Notes: a model not told the origin generated them from the sequence alone. A DNA stretch of 59,460 nt from Ignavibacteriales bacterium UBA1304 (GCA_002307295.1 DBTY01000045.1:1-59460), one strand, 5' to 3'; numbered from the stretch's first letter, positions 16,979 to 26,493 are shown. Numbers and translations are program-made.

Positions 16979-19054
16979 TTATTTTTTCTCAAATATGCGA
17001 TTCTTAATTAACTTATCAGAATCATAAGGAGCTTCGCCGCCATTAAGATACTTGTGAAACCATTCAAGATGCGCATTATAATATAACGGCATTGATTTTA
17101 CGGCGCTTGGCCAGTGACAATCATTTTTAAATATAATAATCTTTGAATCAATTCCCAGTTTTTGCAAAGTAGTAAAATACTCAAGACTTTGAGTATACGG
17201 CACGCGATAATCCTTTTCGCCAGTAACTATCAGCGTAGGAGTAGAAAAGTTTTTCACATAAGAAGACGGGCTCCATTTTTTATAGAGATCTGAATTCCAC
17301 GGCTGTCCTTTTAGATCCCACTCTACAAACCAGAGTTCTTCAGTAGAACCATACATAGACTCAAGATTATAAATTCCCATCATCGAGGCTAAGCATTTAA
17401 ATCTCTTTGTGTTCCCCTGAAACCAGTTCATCATATATCCGCCAAAAGACCAGCCCATTGCGCCCATCCGGTCTTTATCTACATATGGAAGTTTTTCAAG
17501 AGCGTCTGTAACCAACATCAGATCCTTAAATACTTTGCCGCCCCAATCGCCGGATATAGCGTCGGTATAGCTCTGTCCGTAGCCAGTAGAACCATGAGGG
17601 TTGCAAAAAGCGACTATATACCCTGCGCCCGGATAAACCTGCCAATCGCCTCTTAGAGCGTCAGCCCACTGGCTTTGCGGACCTCCGTGAACGTTTAATA
17701 TTAATGGATATTTTTTGTTCGGATCAAAATCGTGCGGCTTAACAATAAACACGTGAACTTTTTTCCCGTCGGCTCCTTCAACCCACATTTGTTCGGCAGG
17801 GCGGAAATCAACTTCGCTTAAAAGCTTGTCGTTGAATGAAGATATTTTTTTTACCGAATTATCTGAAAGATCAAGCTTATAAATTTCTGTAGGCTTATCT
17901 GTTAAGCGAGAAATGTAATAAATAAATTTCTGATCGGGCGAAATATCAAATGAACCAATTGTAACGTCAGGACTAAGTTTTTCAATCTTTTGCGAAGCTA
18001 TATCAATTTTATATAAAGGCATGTAGCCTTTTACGTCGGCAGTAAACAAAATTGATTTTGAATCGGGCGACCATTTGTAATCGTCGACCCAGTAATCAAA
18101 ATCTTCAGTTAAAATTTTTGTTTCGCCGGAATTTCTATCATAAACCGCTAAGCGGAATCTATCGGCTTCAAAGCGCGGAACAAGCTGCAAACGGTACGCT
18201 ATATATTTTCCATCTGGAGAATAAATAGGCGAACCGTCCCACGATTTATTTTTTTCAGTAAGATTTTTTTCATTTTCGCCATTGACAGAAACAGTAAACA
18301 AATCGGAATTTGTAGACGAAGCCTGATCTTTATCCCGTTTAGAAAAATAACAAATCTCTTTTCCATCCGGAGAATAATTAAAACCCTCTCCGCCGCCAAG
18401 CTCAAACGTAGGGGAATTATATTTGCCAGGAGTTAAGTCTGTATATTTGTCGAACTCCAAATCGTACAACAAAACGTGGCTTACTTTACCGCCGGAATAA
18501 GCGTTCCAGTGCCTGAATAATAGCTCGTCGGCCATGTTAGCCTGAACCGGGCCGTTTTCTGAAGCGTCGCTATTCAGTTTATTGCACCTATCATCAGCGC
18601 CGCATTCAGGATATACGTCCGTAGAAAAAGCTATAGTTTTTTTGTTGGGAGATAATTTATAATCGTCTACGCCCATCGAAAATTTTGTTATTTGCCAGGG
18701 TTTTACCGAGTCTAAGTTTAATTTATATACCTGATTTTCGCCCGATTGCGACGATGTAAAATAAACGCTTTTGCCGTCGTTATCCCAAACAGGATTTGCT
18801 TCCGATTTTGGAGTGTTGGTAATATTCTTAAGGTTATTACCGTCAGCATCCATTATATAAATATCGGAGTTAGAAGATCCGTCTTCCAATTTAGATTCGC
18901 TCAAAGTAAAAAGCAGCTTCTTGCTATCAGGCGATACAGATATGCTTCCTACGTTTTTCAGCTTATAAATATCAGCTATTGTAAAAGCTTTTTTCTGAGC
19001 GATAAGATGAATTGAAAAAGAAAGGATTAAGATTAGTAATAGATTTTTCTTCAC
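16979..19054 (-). CDS. S9-family serine peptidase (acylaminoacyl/dipeptidyl peptidase type)
   Basis: 691 aa. Signal peptide MKKNLLLILILSFSIHLIAQ. Residues 25-410 form a WD40/PD40-type propeller with repeats such as SPDSKKLLFTLS and SPDGKEICYFS; residues 430-690 form the alpha/beta hydrolase domain. The nucleophile is Ser536 in GWSFGGYM; the Asp candidate is in GEKDYRVPY and the His candidate in NDCHWPS. It likely trims peptides in the periplasm. Homologues hydrolyse acyl-peptides, dipeptides or Pro-containing peptides, and the exact preference cannot be read. No operon partner is apparent: the next genes are 177 bases downstream and divergent upstream. Confidence 0.93.
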   Translation of the reverse strand: MKKNLLLILILSFSIHLIAQKKAFTIADIYKLKNVGSISVSPDSKKLLFTLSESKLEDGSSNSDIYIMDADGNNLKNITNTPKSEANPVWDNDGKSVYFTSSQSGENQVYKLNLDSVKPWQITKFSMGVDDYKLSPNKKTIAFSTDVYPECGADDRCNKLNSDASENGPVQANMADELLFRHWNAYSGGKVSHVLLYDLEFDKYTDLTPGKYNSPTFELGGGEGFNYSPDGKEICYFSKRDKDQASSTNSDLFTVSVNGENEKNLTEKNKSWDGSPIYSPDGKYIAYRLQLVPRFEADRFRLAVYDRNSGETKILTEDFDYWVDDYKWSPDSKSILFTADVKGYMPLYKIDIASQKIEKLSPDVTIGSFDISPDQKFIYYISRLTDKPTEIYKLDLSDNSVKKISSFNDKLLSEVDFRPAEQMWVEGADGKKVHVFIVKPHDFDPNKKYPLILNVHGGPQSQWADALRGDWQVYPGAGYIVAFCNPHGSTGYGQSYTDAISGDWGGKVFKDLMLVTDALEKLPYVDKDRMGAMGWSFGGYMMNWFQGNTKRFKCLASMMGIYNLESMYGSTEELWFVEWDLKGQPWNSDLYKKWSPSSYVKNFSTPTLIVTGEKDYRVPYTQSLEYFTTLQKLGIDSKIIIFKNDCHWPSAVKSMPLYYNAHLEWFHKYLNGGEAPYDSDKLIKNRIFEKK

Positions 19055-19162
19055 AACTTTTTCCTATTTGGTTTAATATTTATTAAAAATTAATTATCTT
19101 AAAAAATAAGTAATTTCGATTTCACTTAAAAGAGCTTAATCAGTCATTAAAACGGATATACT

Positions 19163-20503
19163 ATGCAGCAATTAGAAAATCTATTGACTCAAATCAGCAA
19201 CTTAGTCTGGGGAATCCCAATGCTCGCCTTGCTATTCGGAACTCATATATTTCTCACGTTCCGCTTAAAATTTATTCAACGGTACATTGGCAAAGCTATA
19301 AAACTCTCTTTTAAGCGCGAAAAAGAGGGAGCCGGAGACGTAAGCCAGTTTGGAGCTTTAACCACTGCATTAGCGGCAACAATCGGAACCGGGAACATAG
19401 TCGGCGTGGCTACTGCGGTTGCCGCAGGCGGTCCAGGCGCAGTTTTATGGATGTGGCTGACTGGAGTTTTTGGCATAGCCACTAAATATTCAGAGGCTCT
19501 TCTTTCAGTTAAATACAGAGTACAGGGCAAAGATGGAACCATGTCCGGCGGCCCTATGTACGTGCTTGAGCGCGGAATGAATATGAAATGGCTTGCTATA
19601 ATATTTGCAGCATTAACCGCCGTCACCGCTTTTGGAATTGGGAATATGGTACAGGCAAATTCTATTTCAACTCTTGTTAAAGAGTCCCTTAACATTCCGA
19701 CATGGGTCTCCGGAATAATAATGACAATACTTACTGCTGTTGTAATATTAGGCGGAATTAAATCTATAGCAAACGTTTGCGAAAAACTCGTTCCCTTTAT
19801 GGCAATTTTTTATATCCTCGGCTGCATAATTTTACTTTGCATAAATTACTCTTCGCTCCCCGCTACTTTCAGTCTGATTTTTAATGGAGCGTTTACAGGA
19901 CAGGCTGCCTTAGGCGGCTTTTTAGGCGCGTCGGCAAAAGAAGCGATACGCTACGGTATTGCAAGAGGTTTATTCTCAAACGAATCCGGCCTTGGCAGCG
20001 CGCCAATTGTAGCCGCGGCTGCTCAAACAAAAAACCCGACCCGCCAGGCTCTTGTTTCTTCTACCGGAACATTTTGGGATACTGTTGTAGTTTGCGCAAT
20101 GACCGGACTTGTAGTAGTTAATTCCGATCAGTGGATGAAAGGCCTGCGCGGAGCTCAATTAACGCACGCCGCTTTCACGGAAATTCCATATGTCGGCTCA
20201 ATAATTCTTACAGTAGGCTTGCTTACGTTTGTTTTTTCTACAATATTAGGCTGGTCTTACTATGGCGAAAAAGCGGCGGAATATTTATTTGGCCCTAAAG
20301 CCGTAAAGCCTTACCGTATAGTTTGGGTAGCGGCCGTTATGATCGGCTCGGTTTTATCACTTCCAATTGTCTGGTCTTTTGCCGATATTACTAACGCTTT
20401 AATGGCAATTCCTAACTTAGTTTCTTTGTTGTTCCTAAGCGGCGTTATTGTAAAAGAAACAAAAGAGTATTTATGGGATGGGAATTTAGATAAAGAAGGA
20501 TAA
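19163..20503 (+). CDS. AGCS-family Na+/alanine symporter
   Basis: 446 aa with about 10-11 hydrophobic helices. Family signature blocks are FGALTTALAATIGTGNIVGVATA, GGPGAVLWMWLTG, SGGPMYVLERGM and GLFSNESGLGSAPIVAAAAQT. These proteins bring alanine or glycine into the cell with sodium. The sequence is complete from a typical N-terminus (LTQISNLVWGIPMLALLFGTHIFLTFRLKF). A PspC-domain gene starts 26 bases after the stop and may be read on the same transcript. Confidence 0.95.
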   Translation: MQQLENLLTQISNLVWGIPMLALLFGTHIFLTFRLKFIQRYIGKAIKLSFKREKEGAGDVSQFGALTTALAATIGTGNIVGVATAVAAGGPGAVLWMWLTGVFGIATKYSEALLSVKYRVQGKDGTMSGGPMYVLERGMNMKWLAIIFAALTAVTAFGIGNMVQANSISTLVKESLNIPTWVSGIIMTILTAVVILGGIKSIANVCEKLVPFMAIFYILGCIILLCINYSSLPATFSLIFNGAFTGQAALGGFLGASAKEAIRYGIARGLFSNESGLGSAPIVAAAAQTKNPTRQALVSSTGTFWDTVVVCAMTGLVVVNSDQWMKGLRGAQLTHAAFTEIPYVGSIILTVGLLTFVFSTILGWSYYGEKAAEYLFGPKAVKPYRIVWVAAVMIGSVLSLPIVWSFADITNALMAIPNLVSLLFLSGVIVKETKEYLWDGNLDKEG

Positions 20504-20528
20504 TGTTAAACAACAAAAGAGTTAAAAT

Positions 20529-20717
20529 ATGACATTAAAAAAATCGCGTAATAAAAAAATTGCAGGAGTATGCGGCGGCATTGCAGAATGGATGGGATGG
20601 GATCCCACTATTGTCAGGCTGCTTTATGTATTAGTTTCTATTTTCAGCGTCGCTTTTCCAGGAATTTTAGTTTATATAATCCTTTGGGTAGCCATGCCTA
20701 ACGCAGACGCCGAATAG
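20529..20717 (+). CDS. PspC-domain small membrane protein
   Basis: 62 aa consisting of little more than a PspC domain: basic start, KIAGVCGGIAEWMGWDPTIVRLLYVL, then a hydrophobic helix VAFPGILVYIILWVAMP. PspC proteins belong to phage-shock or envelope-stress responses in some bacteria, but in Bacteroidota short stand-alone copies are common and their role is unclear. No pspA or pspB lies nearby. It lies 26 bases after the alanine symporter gene. Confidence 0.9.
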   Translation: MTLKKSRNKKIAGVCGGIAEWMGWDPTIVRLLYVLVSIFSVAFPGILVYIILWVAMPNADAE

Positions 20718-20761
20718 ATTTTTTTCTACATACTGTCAGAATTTTTTATAAATTTCATATT

Positions 20762-20820
20762 CGTATTAGTTTTAATACGGTAAAAAGCAGAAACGGTCGC
20801 TTTTATTATTTTGCGGCCGT
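20762..20820. other. Two adjacent hairpins before the transposase-like gene
   Basis: CGTATTA/TAATACG (20762-20779) is followed by ACGGTCGC/GCGGCCGT (20793-20820, one G:T pair). They may terminate the symporter-pspC transcript, or be REP-like substrate palindromes of the neighbouring Y1-transposase-like gene, which starts 34 bases later. Confidence 0.4.
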
Positions 20821-20853
20821 AAAATTCATGTTCAATTAAAATACAAAACGATT

Positions 20854-21402
20854 ATGCAAGACGACTATTACCATATTCTTAACAGAGGGGAAATGCAACA
20901 GGTATTTCCTGAAGATAGCGATTACTTATTTTTCCTTTCCCGGCTTCGCGAATTTAGAAAGATGCATAGAATTTCTATTTTATGTTACTGTCTTGTTCCC
21001 AATTATTTTCATGTGTTTGTTAAACAGCTAACTGAAAAAGGTCTTGTTAATAATTTCGCAAACGATCTTACGGAAGCTTATACTTCATATTTTAACGAAA
21101 AATATAATAAAATTGGCTACCTGTTTGGAGGAGCCACAAAAATCAAACAAATTGAAAATCCGGATCATTTTTTATGGTTAAATTATTATATTCATAATAT
21201 CCCTTCAAAAACGAAATTAGTGCAGAAATCAGAGAACTGGGTATTCTCCGACCTTAAAGATTACATTGGTTTAAGGCGCGGAACGCTTTCCGATAAAGAA
21301 GAAATACTTTCACGATTTAAAAGCCCAAAGGATTACCGCGATTTTATCTCAAAACCGGAAATGCATATTAAATACGAGAAGATTCTCCCTCCGGAATGGT
21401 AA
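20854..21402 (+). CDS. Divergent Y1/REP-associated transposase-like protein
   Basis: 182 aa with the overall plan of REP-associated tyrosine (Y1_Tnp, IS200-like) transposases: YYHILNRGEMQQVFPEDSDYLFFLSRL, CYCLVPNYFHVFVKQL, TSYFNEKYNKIGYLFGG and YYIHNIPSKTKL. The metal-binding HUH motif, usually NHxH, reads NYFH, so the first His is Tyr, and the usual FQGRFKA block reads FGGATKI. The frame is intact but catalysis is doubtful. No insertion-sequence ends are recognised, only two hairpins just upstream. It may be a decayed or domesticated element. Confidence 0.8.
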   Translation: MQDDYYHILNRGEMQQVFPEDSDYLFFLSRLREFRKMHRISILCYCLVPNYFHVFVKQLTEKGLVNNFANDLTEAYTSYFNEKYNKIGYLFGGATKIKQIENPDHFLWLNYYIHNIPSKTKLVQKSENWVFSDLKDYIGLRRGTLSDKEEILSRFKSPKDYRDFISKPEMHIKYEKILPPEW

Positions 21403-21436
21403 ACTAAATTCCTGTATTTTTCTGGAATAAATCCAT

Positions 21437-22834
21437 TTAATCAACATTGTTTTTCAATAGCGGAACATTTGCAATTCGGTTTAACCCGTTTAACGCCGCT
21501 ACTCTGTAAGCTTCGGCCATAGTAGGATAATTAAACGTAGTATTTATAAAATACATTAGAGTATTGCCGGCGCCGTTTTGAGACATTATCGCCTGCCCTA
21601 TGTGTATAATCTCAGAGGCTCCGTATCCAAAACAATGTATGCCAAGAATTTCCAAAGTCTCCCTATGAAAAAGTATTTTTAGCATCCCCGTTGTTCGCCC
21701 TAATATTTGCGCGCGCGCCAGATGTTTAAAAAATGAGTGCCCTACTTCATAAGGGATCTTTTTTTCGGTCAATTCTTTTTCATTAAATCCGATGGAGCTG
21801 ATTTCAGGAATAGTGTAAATACCCGTTGGAATATGTTCCACTAAGCGGGTTTCGCATTTGCCAAAAATTAAATGCGTTGCGGCAAAACGCCCCTGATCAT
21901 ACGCGGCGCTGGCTAAATTGGGATACCCAATCACATCCCCCACAGCATAAATATTGGGAACCGCCGTTTGATGATGACTATTAATTTCGATTGAGCCTTT
22001 TTCATTTATTTTAATATCCAGATTTTCCAGTCCCATATTTTTCGAGTTGCCGCTTCTCCCCTGCACCCAGAGCAAATAATCTGTTCTTATTTGTTTATTA
22101 GATTTTAGGAATAATGTTACTCCATTATTGTCGGCTTCAACTTTTTCATATTCCTCGTTATGGCGTATAAGTACTCCATTTTCGCGCAGATGGTAACTAA
22201 GGGCGTCTATTATCTCGTCGTCCAAGAACGACAATAATTGGCTTCGCGTGTTTATAAGATTTACCTTAATCATCAGCCCGCGGAAGATAGAAGCGTATTC
22301 GCAGCCTATTACTCCTGCGCCATAAATTGTAATAGAGCGGGGACTTTCTTTAAGGTTTAATAATTTATCGCTATCAAGTATGCGGGGATGTTTAAAGTCT
22401 ATATCATCCGGATGGTATGGGCTTGCGCCTGTGGCGATTACAAAATAATTAGCCGTATATGTGTTTGTTACTCCGCTTGAAGAAGCGGCTTCAACTGTAT
22501 GAGCGTCTACAAACTTTACTCTGCCGTCAATTACGTCTATCATATTCCGTTCATAAAAACTGCGTCGGAGTTTTACCTGTTTTAGAATAACTGACTCTGC
22601 GGTTTCCAAAAGCGTTTGGAAATTTATTCCATGAAAGCTTTCGGTATCCATCAGAAGCTGACTTGCATGCCTTAACGCTTTACTAGGTATTGTGCCTTTG
22701 TGGGTGCAGCTGCCTCCAACAAGCGGAAACTCGTCGCAAACTGCAACTTTTTTATTTTCCTTTGCGGCTTTCATAGCTGCGCCTTCTCCTCCGGGTCCGC
22801 TGCCTATAACAAACAAATCATAATCGTAATTCAT
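21437..22834 (-). CDS. sthA: Soluble pyridine nucleotide transhydrogenase
   Basis: 465 aa flavoprotein of the pyridine nucleotide-disulfide oxidoreductase family. FAD-binding GSGPGGEGAAMKAA at the start; the site that holds the redox disulfide in relatives reads GGSCTHKGTIPSKALRHA with only the first Cys, the hallmark of the Si-specific transhydrogenase SthA. The NAD(P) site is YGAGVIGCEYASIF, FAD site NIYAVGDVIG, and the C-terminal dimer domain is complete. It exchanges reducing equivalents between NADPH and NAD+ in the cytoplasm. A GAGGG site precedes the ATG. Single gene. Confidence 0.93.
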   Translation of the reverse strand: MNYDYDLFVIGSGPGGEGAAMKAAKENKKVAVCDEFPLVGGSCTHKGTIPSKALRHASQLLMDTESFHGINFQTLLETAESVILKQVKLRRSFYERNMIDVIDGRVKFVDAHTVEAASSSGVTNTYTANYFVIATGASPYHPDDIDFKHPRILDSDKLLNLKESPRSITIYGAGVIGCEYASIFRGLMIKVNLINTRSQLLSFLDDEIIDALSYHLRENGVLIRHNEEYEKVEADNNGVTLFLKSNKQIRTDYLLWVQGRSGNSKNMGLENLDIKINEKGSIEINSHHQTAVPNIYAVGDVIGYPNLASAAYDQGRFAATHLIFGKCETRLVEHIPTGIYTIPEISSIGFNEKELTEKKIPYEVGHSFFKHLARAQILGRTTGMLKILFHRETLEILGIHCFGYGASEIIHIGQAIMSQNGAGNTLMYFINTTFNYPTMAEAYRVAALNGLNRIANVPLLKNNVD

Positions 22835-23140
22835 AGAACGCCCTCTATCCTTTTTTGTCCATCTAATTTATTTAAAGTTAAATTAAAATCATAGTTTTAT
22901 TTATAAACGCATTAAAACCAGAAAGAGTTTATGCCAATGCGCAAATGCGGCAATTAATAGTTTTTTATGAACATAATTATTTAGTATGGCGCTCCCTTAA
23001 TAAATTACTATTTTCTTGACTTTTTTATTTTGAGCAGTTAAACTTGTAAAGACAAAATAAATCAAATTATCATTTTTGCTTATTTTATCTGTTTTCCCGT
23101 CCTTGATATAATGAAGCTTTTAAACTATTCAGGGAGATAA
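22835..23140. other. AT-rich intergenic region between divergent genes
   Basis: 306 bases with no coding frame. It should hold the promoters of sthA (minus) and the regulatory-domain protein (plus). TTGACTTTTTTATT at about 23013 and TTGATATAATG at about 23102 resemble promoter parts, but spacing to a second element is not convincing. Confidence 0.4.
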
Positions 23141-24190
23141 ATGAAATACTTAATTACGTTTATAATATTTTTAGCTTTAACTCCGGCGTTTATATTGCCG
23201 CAAAGCAATTCCAAAATTACAATAAAAGGGAACGTAACCGACGAAAAAACCAGCGAACCATTGGATAACGCTTCTGTTTTTCTGGAAAATACAACCATGG
23301 GGACAAGAACCCAAATAACTGGAGAGTTTATAATCCGGAATATTCCGTTTGGCTCATATAATCTTGTTATCAGCTATGTCGGCTACGAAACGCAAACTAA
23401 ACAGTTAAGCTTCTATAAAGACTCTTTAATTACAGTTGATGCAAAATTGAAACCTGTTCAACTCAAACTGAAAGAAGTGAACATAATTTCTACCCAGCCT
23501 ACTCAATGGAAAAAATACTTAGAAATTTTCACCAAAGAGTTTATAGGTTCTTCAGATAACGCTTTTTATACAAAGATAATTAATCCCGAAGTAATTGAAT
23601 TTAAAATGGACGAGGACAAAAACATTCTACATGCTTCTTCCGATAGCGTTATAATTGTTGAGAATAAAGCTCTGGGATATAGATTGTATATATGGCTTGC
23701 TAGCGCCGAATACTCTAAAAAGGATGAAATATTCACGTTTTCAACGCATACAAAATTTGAAGAGCTTGGTTTTCCGGATAAAAGCGAATTGAAAGAAAGA
23801 GAAGAAAACAGAAGAGATTGTTATCTTGGGTCAGTGCGTCATTTTATAAAAGCTTTGTTCCAAAAAAGGTTAGACAAAGAAGGATTTTCATTTTTTTCAG
23901 GCTCGTTTGACAACCTTAAAAGCGGCTTCGGCTCTTACTCCGCTTCAGATCAATTTGAGTTAACTTACAATAATGATTCTACTACGGCGAATTTTTACTT
24001 TGATAAGAGCATTAGCGTTAGTTTTAGCAATACCAGACATAAAAGCATCCTTACTTTCCCCGAGTATTATATTGTGATTGATAAATTCGGCAATATTTTG
24101 CGTCCGTCAAATGTTTTTCTTTATGGTTACTGGGGCAATAAGCGCGTAGCCGATATGCTGCCACATGATTATATTTACAAAGAAAAATAA
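23141..24190 (+). CDS. Secreted protein with carboxypeptidase-regulatory-like domain
   Basis: 349 aa. A signal peptide (MKYLITFIIFLALTPAFILPQ) is followed by a CarboxypepD_reg-like Ig domain (residues 24-105: KGNVTDEKTSEPLDNASVFLENTT, GEFIIRNIPFGSYNLVISYVGYE). The rest matches, by pattern, a Bacteroidota group with a DCYLGSVRHFIKALF...EGF block. These proteins are thought to act at the outer membrane or periplasm, but their role is unknown. It is not a TonB receptor: no plug or barrel follows. Ribosome site AGGGAG. A palindromic repeat lies 54 bases after the stop. Confidence 0.8.
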   Translation: MKYLITFIIFLALTPAFILPQSNSKITIKGNVTDEKTSEPLDNASVFLENTTMGTRTQITGEFIIRNIPFGSYNLVISYVGYETQTKQLSFYKDSLITVDAKLKPVQLKLKEVNIISTQPTQWKKYLEIFTKEFIGSSDNAFYTKIINPEVIEFKMDEDKNILHASSDSVIIVENKALGYRLYIWLASAEYSKKDEIFTFSTHTKFEELGFPDKSELKEREENRRDCYLGSVRHFIKALFQKRLDKEGFSFFSGSFDNLKSGFGSYSASDQFELTYNNDSTTANFYFDKSISVSFSNTRHKSILTFPEYYIVIDKFGNILRPSNVFLYGYWGNKRVADMLPHDYIYKEK

Positions 24191-24243
24191 TGGAGGCAAA
24201 TATTACAGTGAATGAGGACGGGAAAATACTTCTTAATTAAGTA

Positions 24244-24272
24244 GTCACCCTTCGACTGACGCTCAGGGTGAC
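24244..24272. repeat. Dispersed palindromic repeat, copy 1
   Basis: Arms GTCACCCT and AGGGTGAC surround TCGACTGACGCTC. The core is the reverse complement of the element at 29163-29190 with a few changes, and a shorter relative lies at 36878. It also forms a plausible transcript end for the gene before it. Confidence 0.7.
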
Positions 24273-24356
24273 TTTCATTGTCAACGCTTAGATCAATAAA
24301 AACAATATCTTTACCGATTACTAAACGCGACGGCTATTTTAACATATAAAAATTAC

Positions 24357-24995
24357 TTACCGAATTTTGAATATATCTCTTAAAATTGGCTTTAACCCGG
24401 CAAAAATAAGCTCTACTGCAATTACCATTACAATCAGCCCCATTATCCTCATCAGAACTTTGTTGCCGTTATCGCCAAGTAATTTTAGGATTTTTCTGCT
24501 TCCTAACAGCATTTCGTAAGTAATAAAAAATATTGCAAGTATAATAGTAAGAAGGACTAACTTTTCAGTATTATTCCCGGCGTCATTAAACAACACAAGA
24601 GTAACCGTCATTGTTCCGGGGCCGGTAATCAACGGAATACCTAAAGGCGTAATTGCAAAATCGTTTACAAACTCAGAAAAACTCTGTCCGCCTTCGTTCA
24701 TACTGCTAATTTTTGCATGAAGCATATCATAACCAGACATGCAGTATAATATTCCTCCAACAATTTTCAGTCCGTCTACGGAAATATGAAACAGATCAAA
24801 AATCAGTTTTCCGGCTATAGCGAACGATATTGCCACAAGAAAAGCGGTCAATACGGCTTTACGCGCTATTTTCTTCGCATCTTTCGAAGACATTTCTGAC
24901 GTTAGAGAGTTAAAAAGCGGAATTACGCCAATTGGATTCACCATCGAAAAAATTGAAGTAAACGCGAACAAACTATATTGAAAAATTCTTTCCAT
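24357..24995 (-). CDS. MarC-family inner-membrane protein
   Basis: 212 aa, about six helices. Family features: FTSIFSMVNPIGVIPLFNSLT at the start, ARKAVLTAFLVAISFAIAGKLIFDLF, the DFAITPLGIPLITGPGTMTVTLVL block and a closing GLIVMVIAVELIFAGL. MarC proteins (UPF0056) are integral to the inner membrane and were once tied to multiple antibiotic resistance; the real function is not settled. Single gene. Confidence 0.93.
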   Translation of the reverse strand: MERIFQYSLFAFTSIFSMVNPIGVIPLFNSLTSEMSSKDAKKIARKAVLTAFLVAISFAIAGKLIFDLFHISVDGLKIVGGILYCMSGYDMLHAKISSMNEGGQSFSEFVNDFAITPLGIPLITGPGTMTVTLVLFNDAGNNTEKLVLLTIILAIFFITYEMLLGSRKILKLLGDNGNKVLMRIMGLIVMVIAVELIFAGLKPILRDIFKIR

Positions 24996-25138
24996 TGAAA
25001 CTAACCTATTCCTTTATAACCATTTAAACTTCTTACATAATATCCATATTGCAAAGATAAAGCGTTTTCTGTTTGTTCTCAAGAACAATAACTCTTTTTA
25101 ACTATTTAATTCCCTTATAAAAGCTATTACTGACAAAC

Positions 25139-25756
25139 TTATTTTAGCGATTCCATTAATTGATAAAAAGATTCTCCATCTTTTGTCTTGTATAAGTTAT
25201 ACCAGGCGTTTAAAGTATCGCTTTTCATAACGGCGGTCTTTTTAAAAACTTCATAAGTAAATTCCAATGGAGCTAATCCCGTCGCCGTTATTAAATTACC
25301 ATCGGCAACCGCAGGTTTATCCTCAAAATTATCGCCGGAATATTCCGGACAAATCATTTCTAAATATTCTTTGTTATTGCTGGTATGCCTTCTATTATTT
25401 AGCAATCCATTTTTAGCCAAAGCAATGGTAGCTCCGCAGATTGCGGCAATAACAACTTTAGTATCAATTAACTTAGAAACAATATCAATTATTTCCTGGT
25501 TGCTTACCTCCAGCCATGTATCGGCTCCCGGTAAAATCAGTAAATCTCCGTCGTTAAACATGATATTACTAACGCTATCGTCCGGTGTGATACTTATACC
25601 GCCCATTGTTTTAACCGGACTAATTGTTTTGCCAATTTTTATTAAAGAAACAGGTCCTTTGGACTTATCTAAATAGCGTCCGCTATTTAATTCCGCCGTT
25701 ATAAAGCCAATTTCCCAATCGGCTAAAGTATCCAGCACATATAAATAAACTTTCAT
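25139..25756 (-). CDS. DJ-1/PfpI-family protein (YoaZ-like)
   Basis: 205 aa. The class I glutamine-amidotransferase-like fold of the DJ-1/PfpI group is shown by Glu15 in DWEIGF, the nucleophile elbow IAAICGAT with Cys107, and His124 in RRHTSNN. These three residues match the usual catalytic set. Members include deglycases, chaperones and proteases; the sequence resembles B. subtilis YoaZ-type putative amidotransferases, with no clear substrate. Single gene, 143 bases downstream of marC's start on the same strand. Confidence 0.88.
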   Translation of the reverse strand: MKVYLYVLDTLADWEIGFITAELNSGRYLDKSKGPVSLIKIGKTISPVKTMGGISITPDDSVSNIMFNDGDLLILPGADTWLEVSNQEIIDIVSKLIDTKVVIAAICGATIALAKNGLLNNRRHTSNNKEYLEMICPEYSGDNFEDKPAVADGNLITATGLAPLEFTYEVFKKTAVMKSDTLNAWYNLYKTKDGESFYQLMESLK

Positions 25757-25975
25757 AGTTTTAACCCTAAGATATAGTTATTGCAATCATTCGTATTTTT
25801 AGTCTTATTTTTTCAGATAGTAATTTAGCAAAATCTTCTTTAGAAGTTGCGCCTAACTTTTTTTGACGGGATTTTTATTTTGATATGGAGCGCCCCTTTT
25901 TACAGTTCCCGCATTATTCCTGCTAAATCCCCTGCCACGCTGCTATTTCGTTTTTAATTTTAGAATTATTGGATA

Positions 25976-26127
25976 AATTTCAGTATGGATTTGTTTTAAG
26001 GGACGTCTGTTTTTGTTGATTTTACTCGACCGCTTTCGTGCTCGTTCATTCTTCTTTCTAAATTTTCTGTCATCCCCACGTATCGTTTACCGTCTTTGGA
26101 GCTTCGCAAGATATAGACATAAAACAT
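25976..26127 (-). pseudogene. Broken second copy of GIY-YIG nuclease gene
   Basis: Starting at the ATG at 26127 this copy reads MFYVYILRSSKDGKRYVGMT and follows the intact gene at 26254-26493 almost base for base, then loses one T in a T-run (six Ts in the intact copy, five here) and shifts frame, stopping at 25996 after KSTKTDVP. Homology ends near 25976, so the 3' third (the TKQEAEAREKFYKTGKG part) is missing as well. It is a remnant of a tandem duplication, oriented the same way as the intact copy. Confidence 0.85.
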
Positions 26128-26221
26128 AATTTGTCCTATGATATAGTCTTTAAAACAAAAAAAGCTGAAACTTTTAATTCCAGCCAATTTTTTCCAAACA
26201 TAAAATGGTCATTCTTTCAAT

Positions 26222-26250
26222 CTTTTGAGGCGCCGGTTGCAGACCCTGCA
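26222..26250 (-). pseudogene. tRNA-Cys fragment 1
   Basis: A piece matching the 3' acceptor end of tRNA-Cys (TTTTGAGGCGCCGGT on the plus strand) joined directly to the anticodon-arm piece TTGCAGACC. The TpsiC arm, D-arm and 5' half are missing. It lies between the two GIY-YIG copies. Confidence 0.75.
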
Positions 26251-26253
26251 GAA

Positions 26254-26493
26254 TCATTTTCCTATTTGGTTTAAATATTCACGGCCTTTGCCAGTCTTAT
26301 AGAATTTCTCTCTCGCTTCAGCTTCTTGTTTTGTTGAGTAAGTTTCAGTATGGATTTGTTTTAAAGGACGTCTGTTTTTTGTTGATTTTACTCGACCGCT
26401 TTCGTGCTCGTTCATTCTTCTTTCTAAGTTTTCTGTCATCCCCACATATCGTTTACCGTCTTTGGCGCTTCGCAAAATATAGACATAAAACAT
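26254..26493 (-). CDS. GIY-YIG (URI-type) endonuclease
   Basis: 79 aa from the ATG at 26493 (AGGA 8 bases before). A longer frame to 26553 needs a TTG start and adds an unrelated leader. The whole protein is a minimal GIY-YIG domain: YVYILRS, YVGMTENLERRMNEHESGRVKSTKN, AEAREKFYKTGKGREYL, with the expected Tyr, Arg (LERR) and Glu (EAREK) catalytic residues. Small proteins of this kind are common in Bacteroidota and carry nuclease activity of uncertain role, sometimes in mobile DNA. It is flanked on both sides by fragments of tRNA-Cys and has a broken tandem copy at 25976. Confidence 0.88.
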   Translation of the reverse strand: MFYVYILRSAKDGKRYVGMTENLERRMNEHESGRVKSTKNRRPLKQIHTETYSTKQEAEAREKFYKTGKGREYLNQIGK

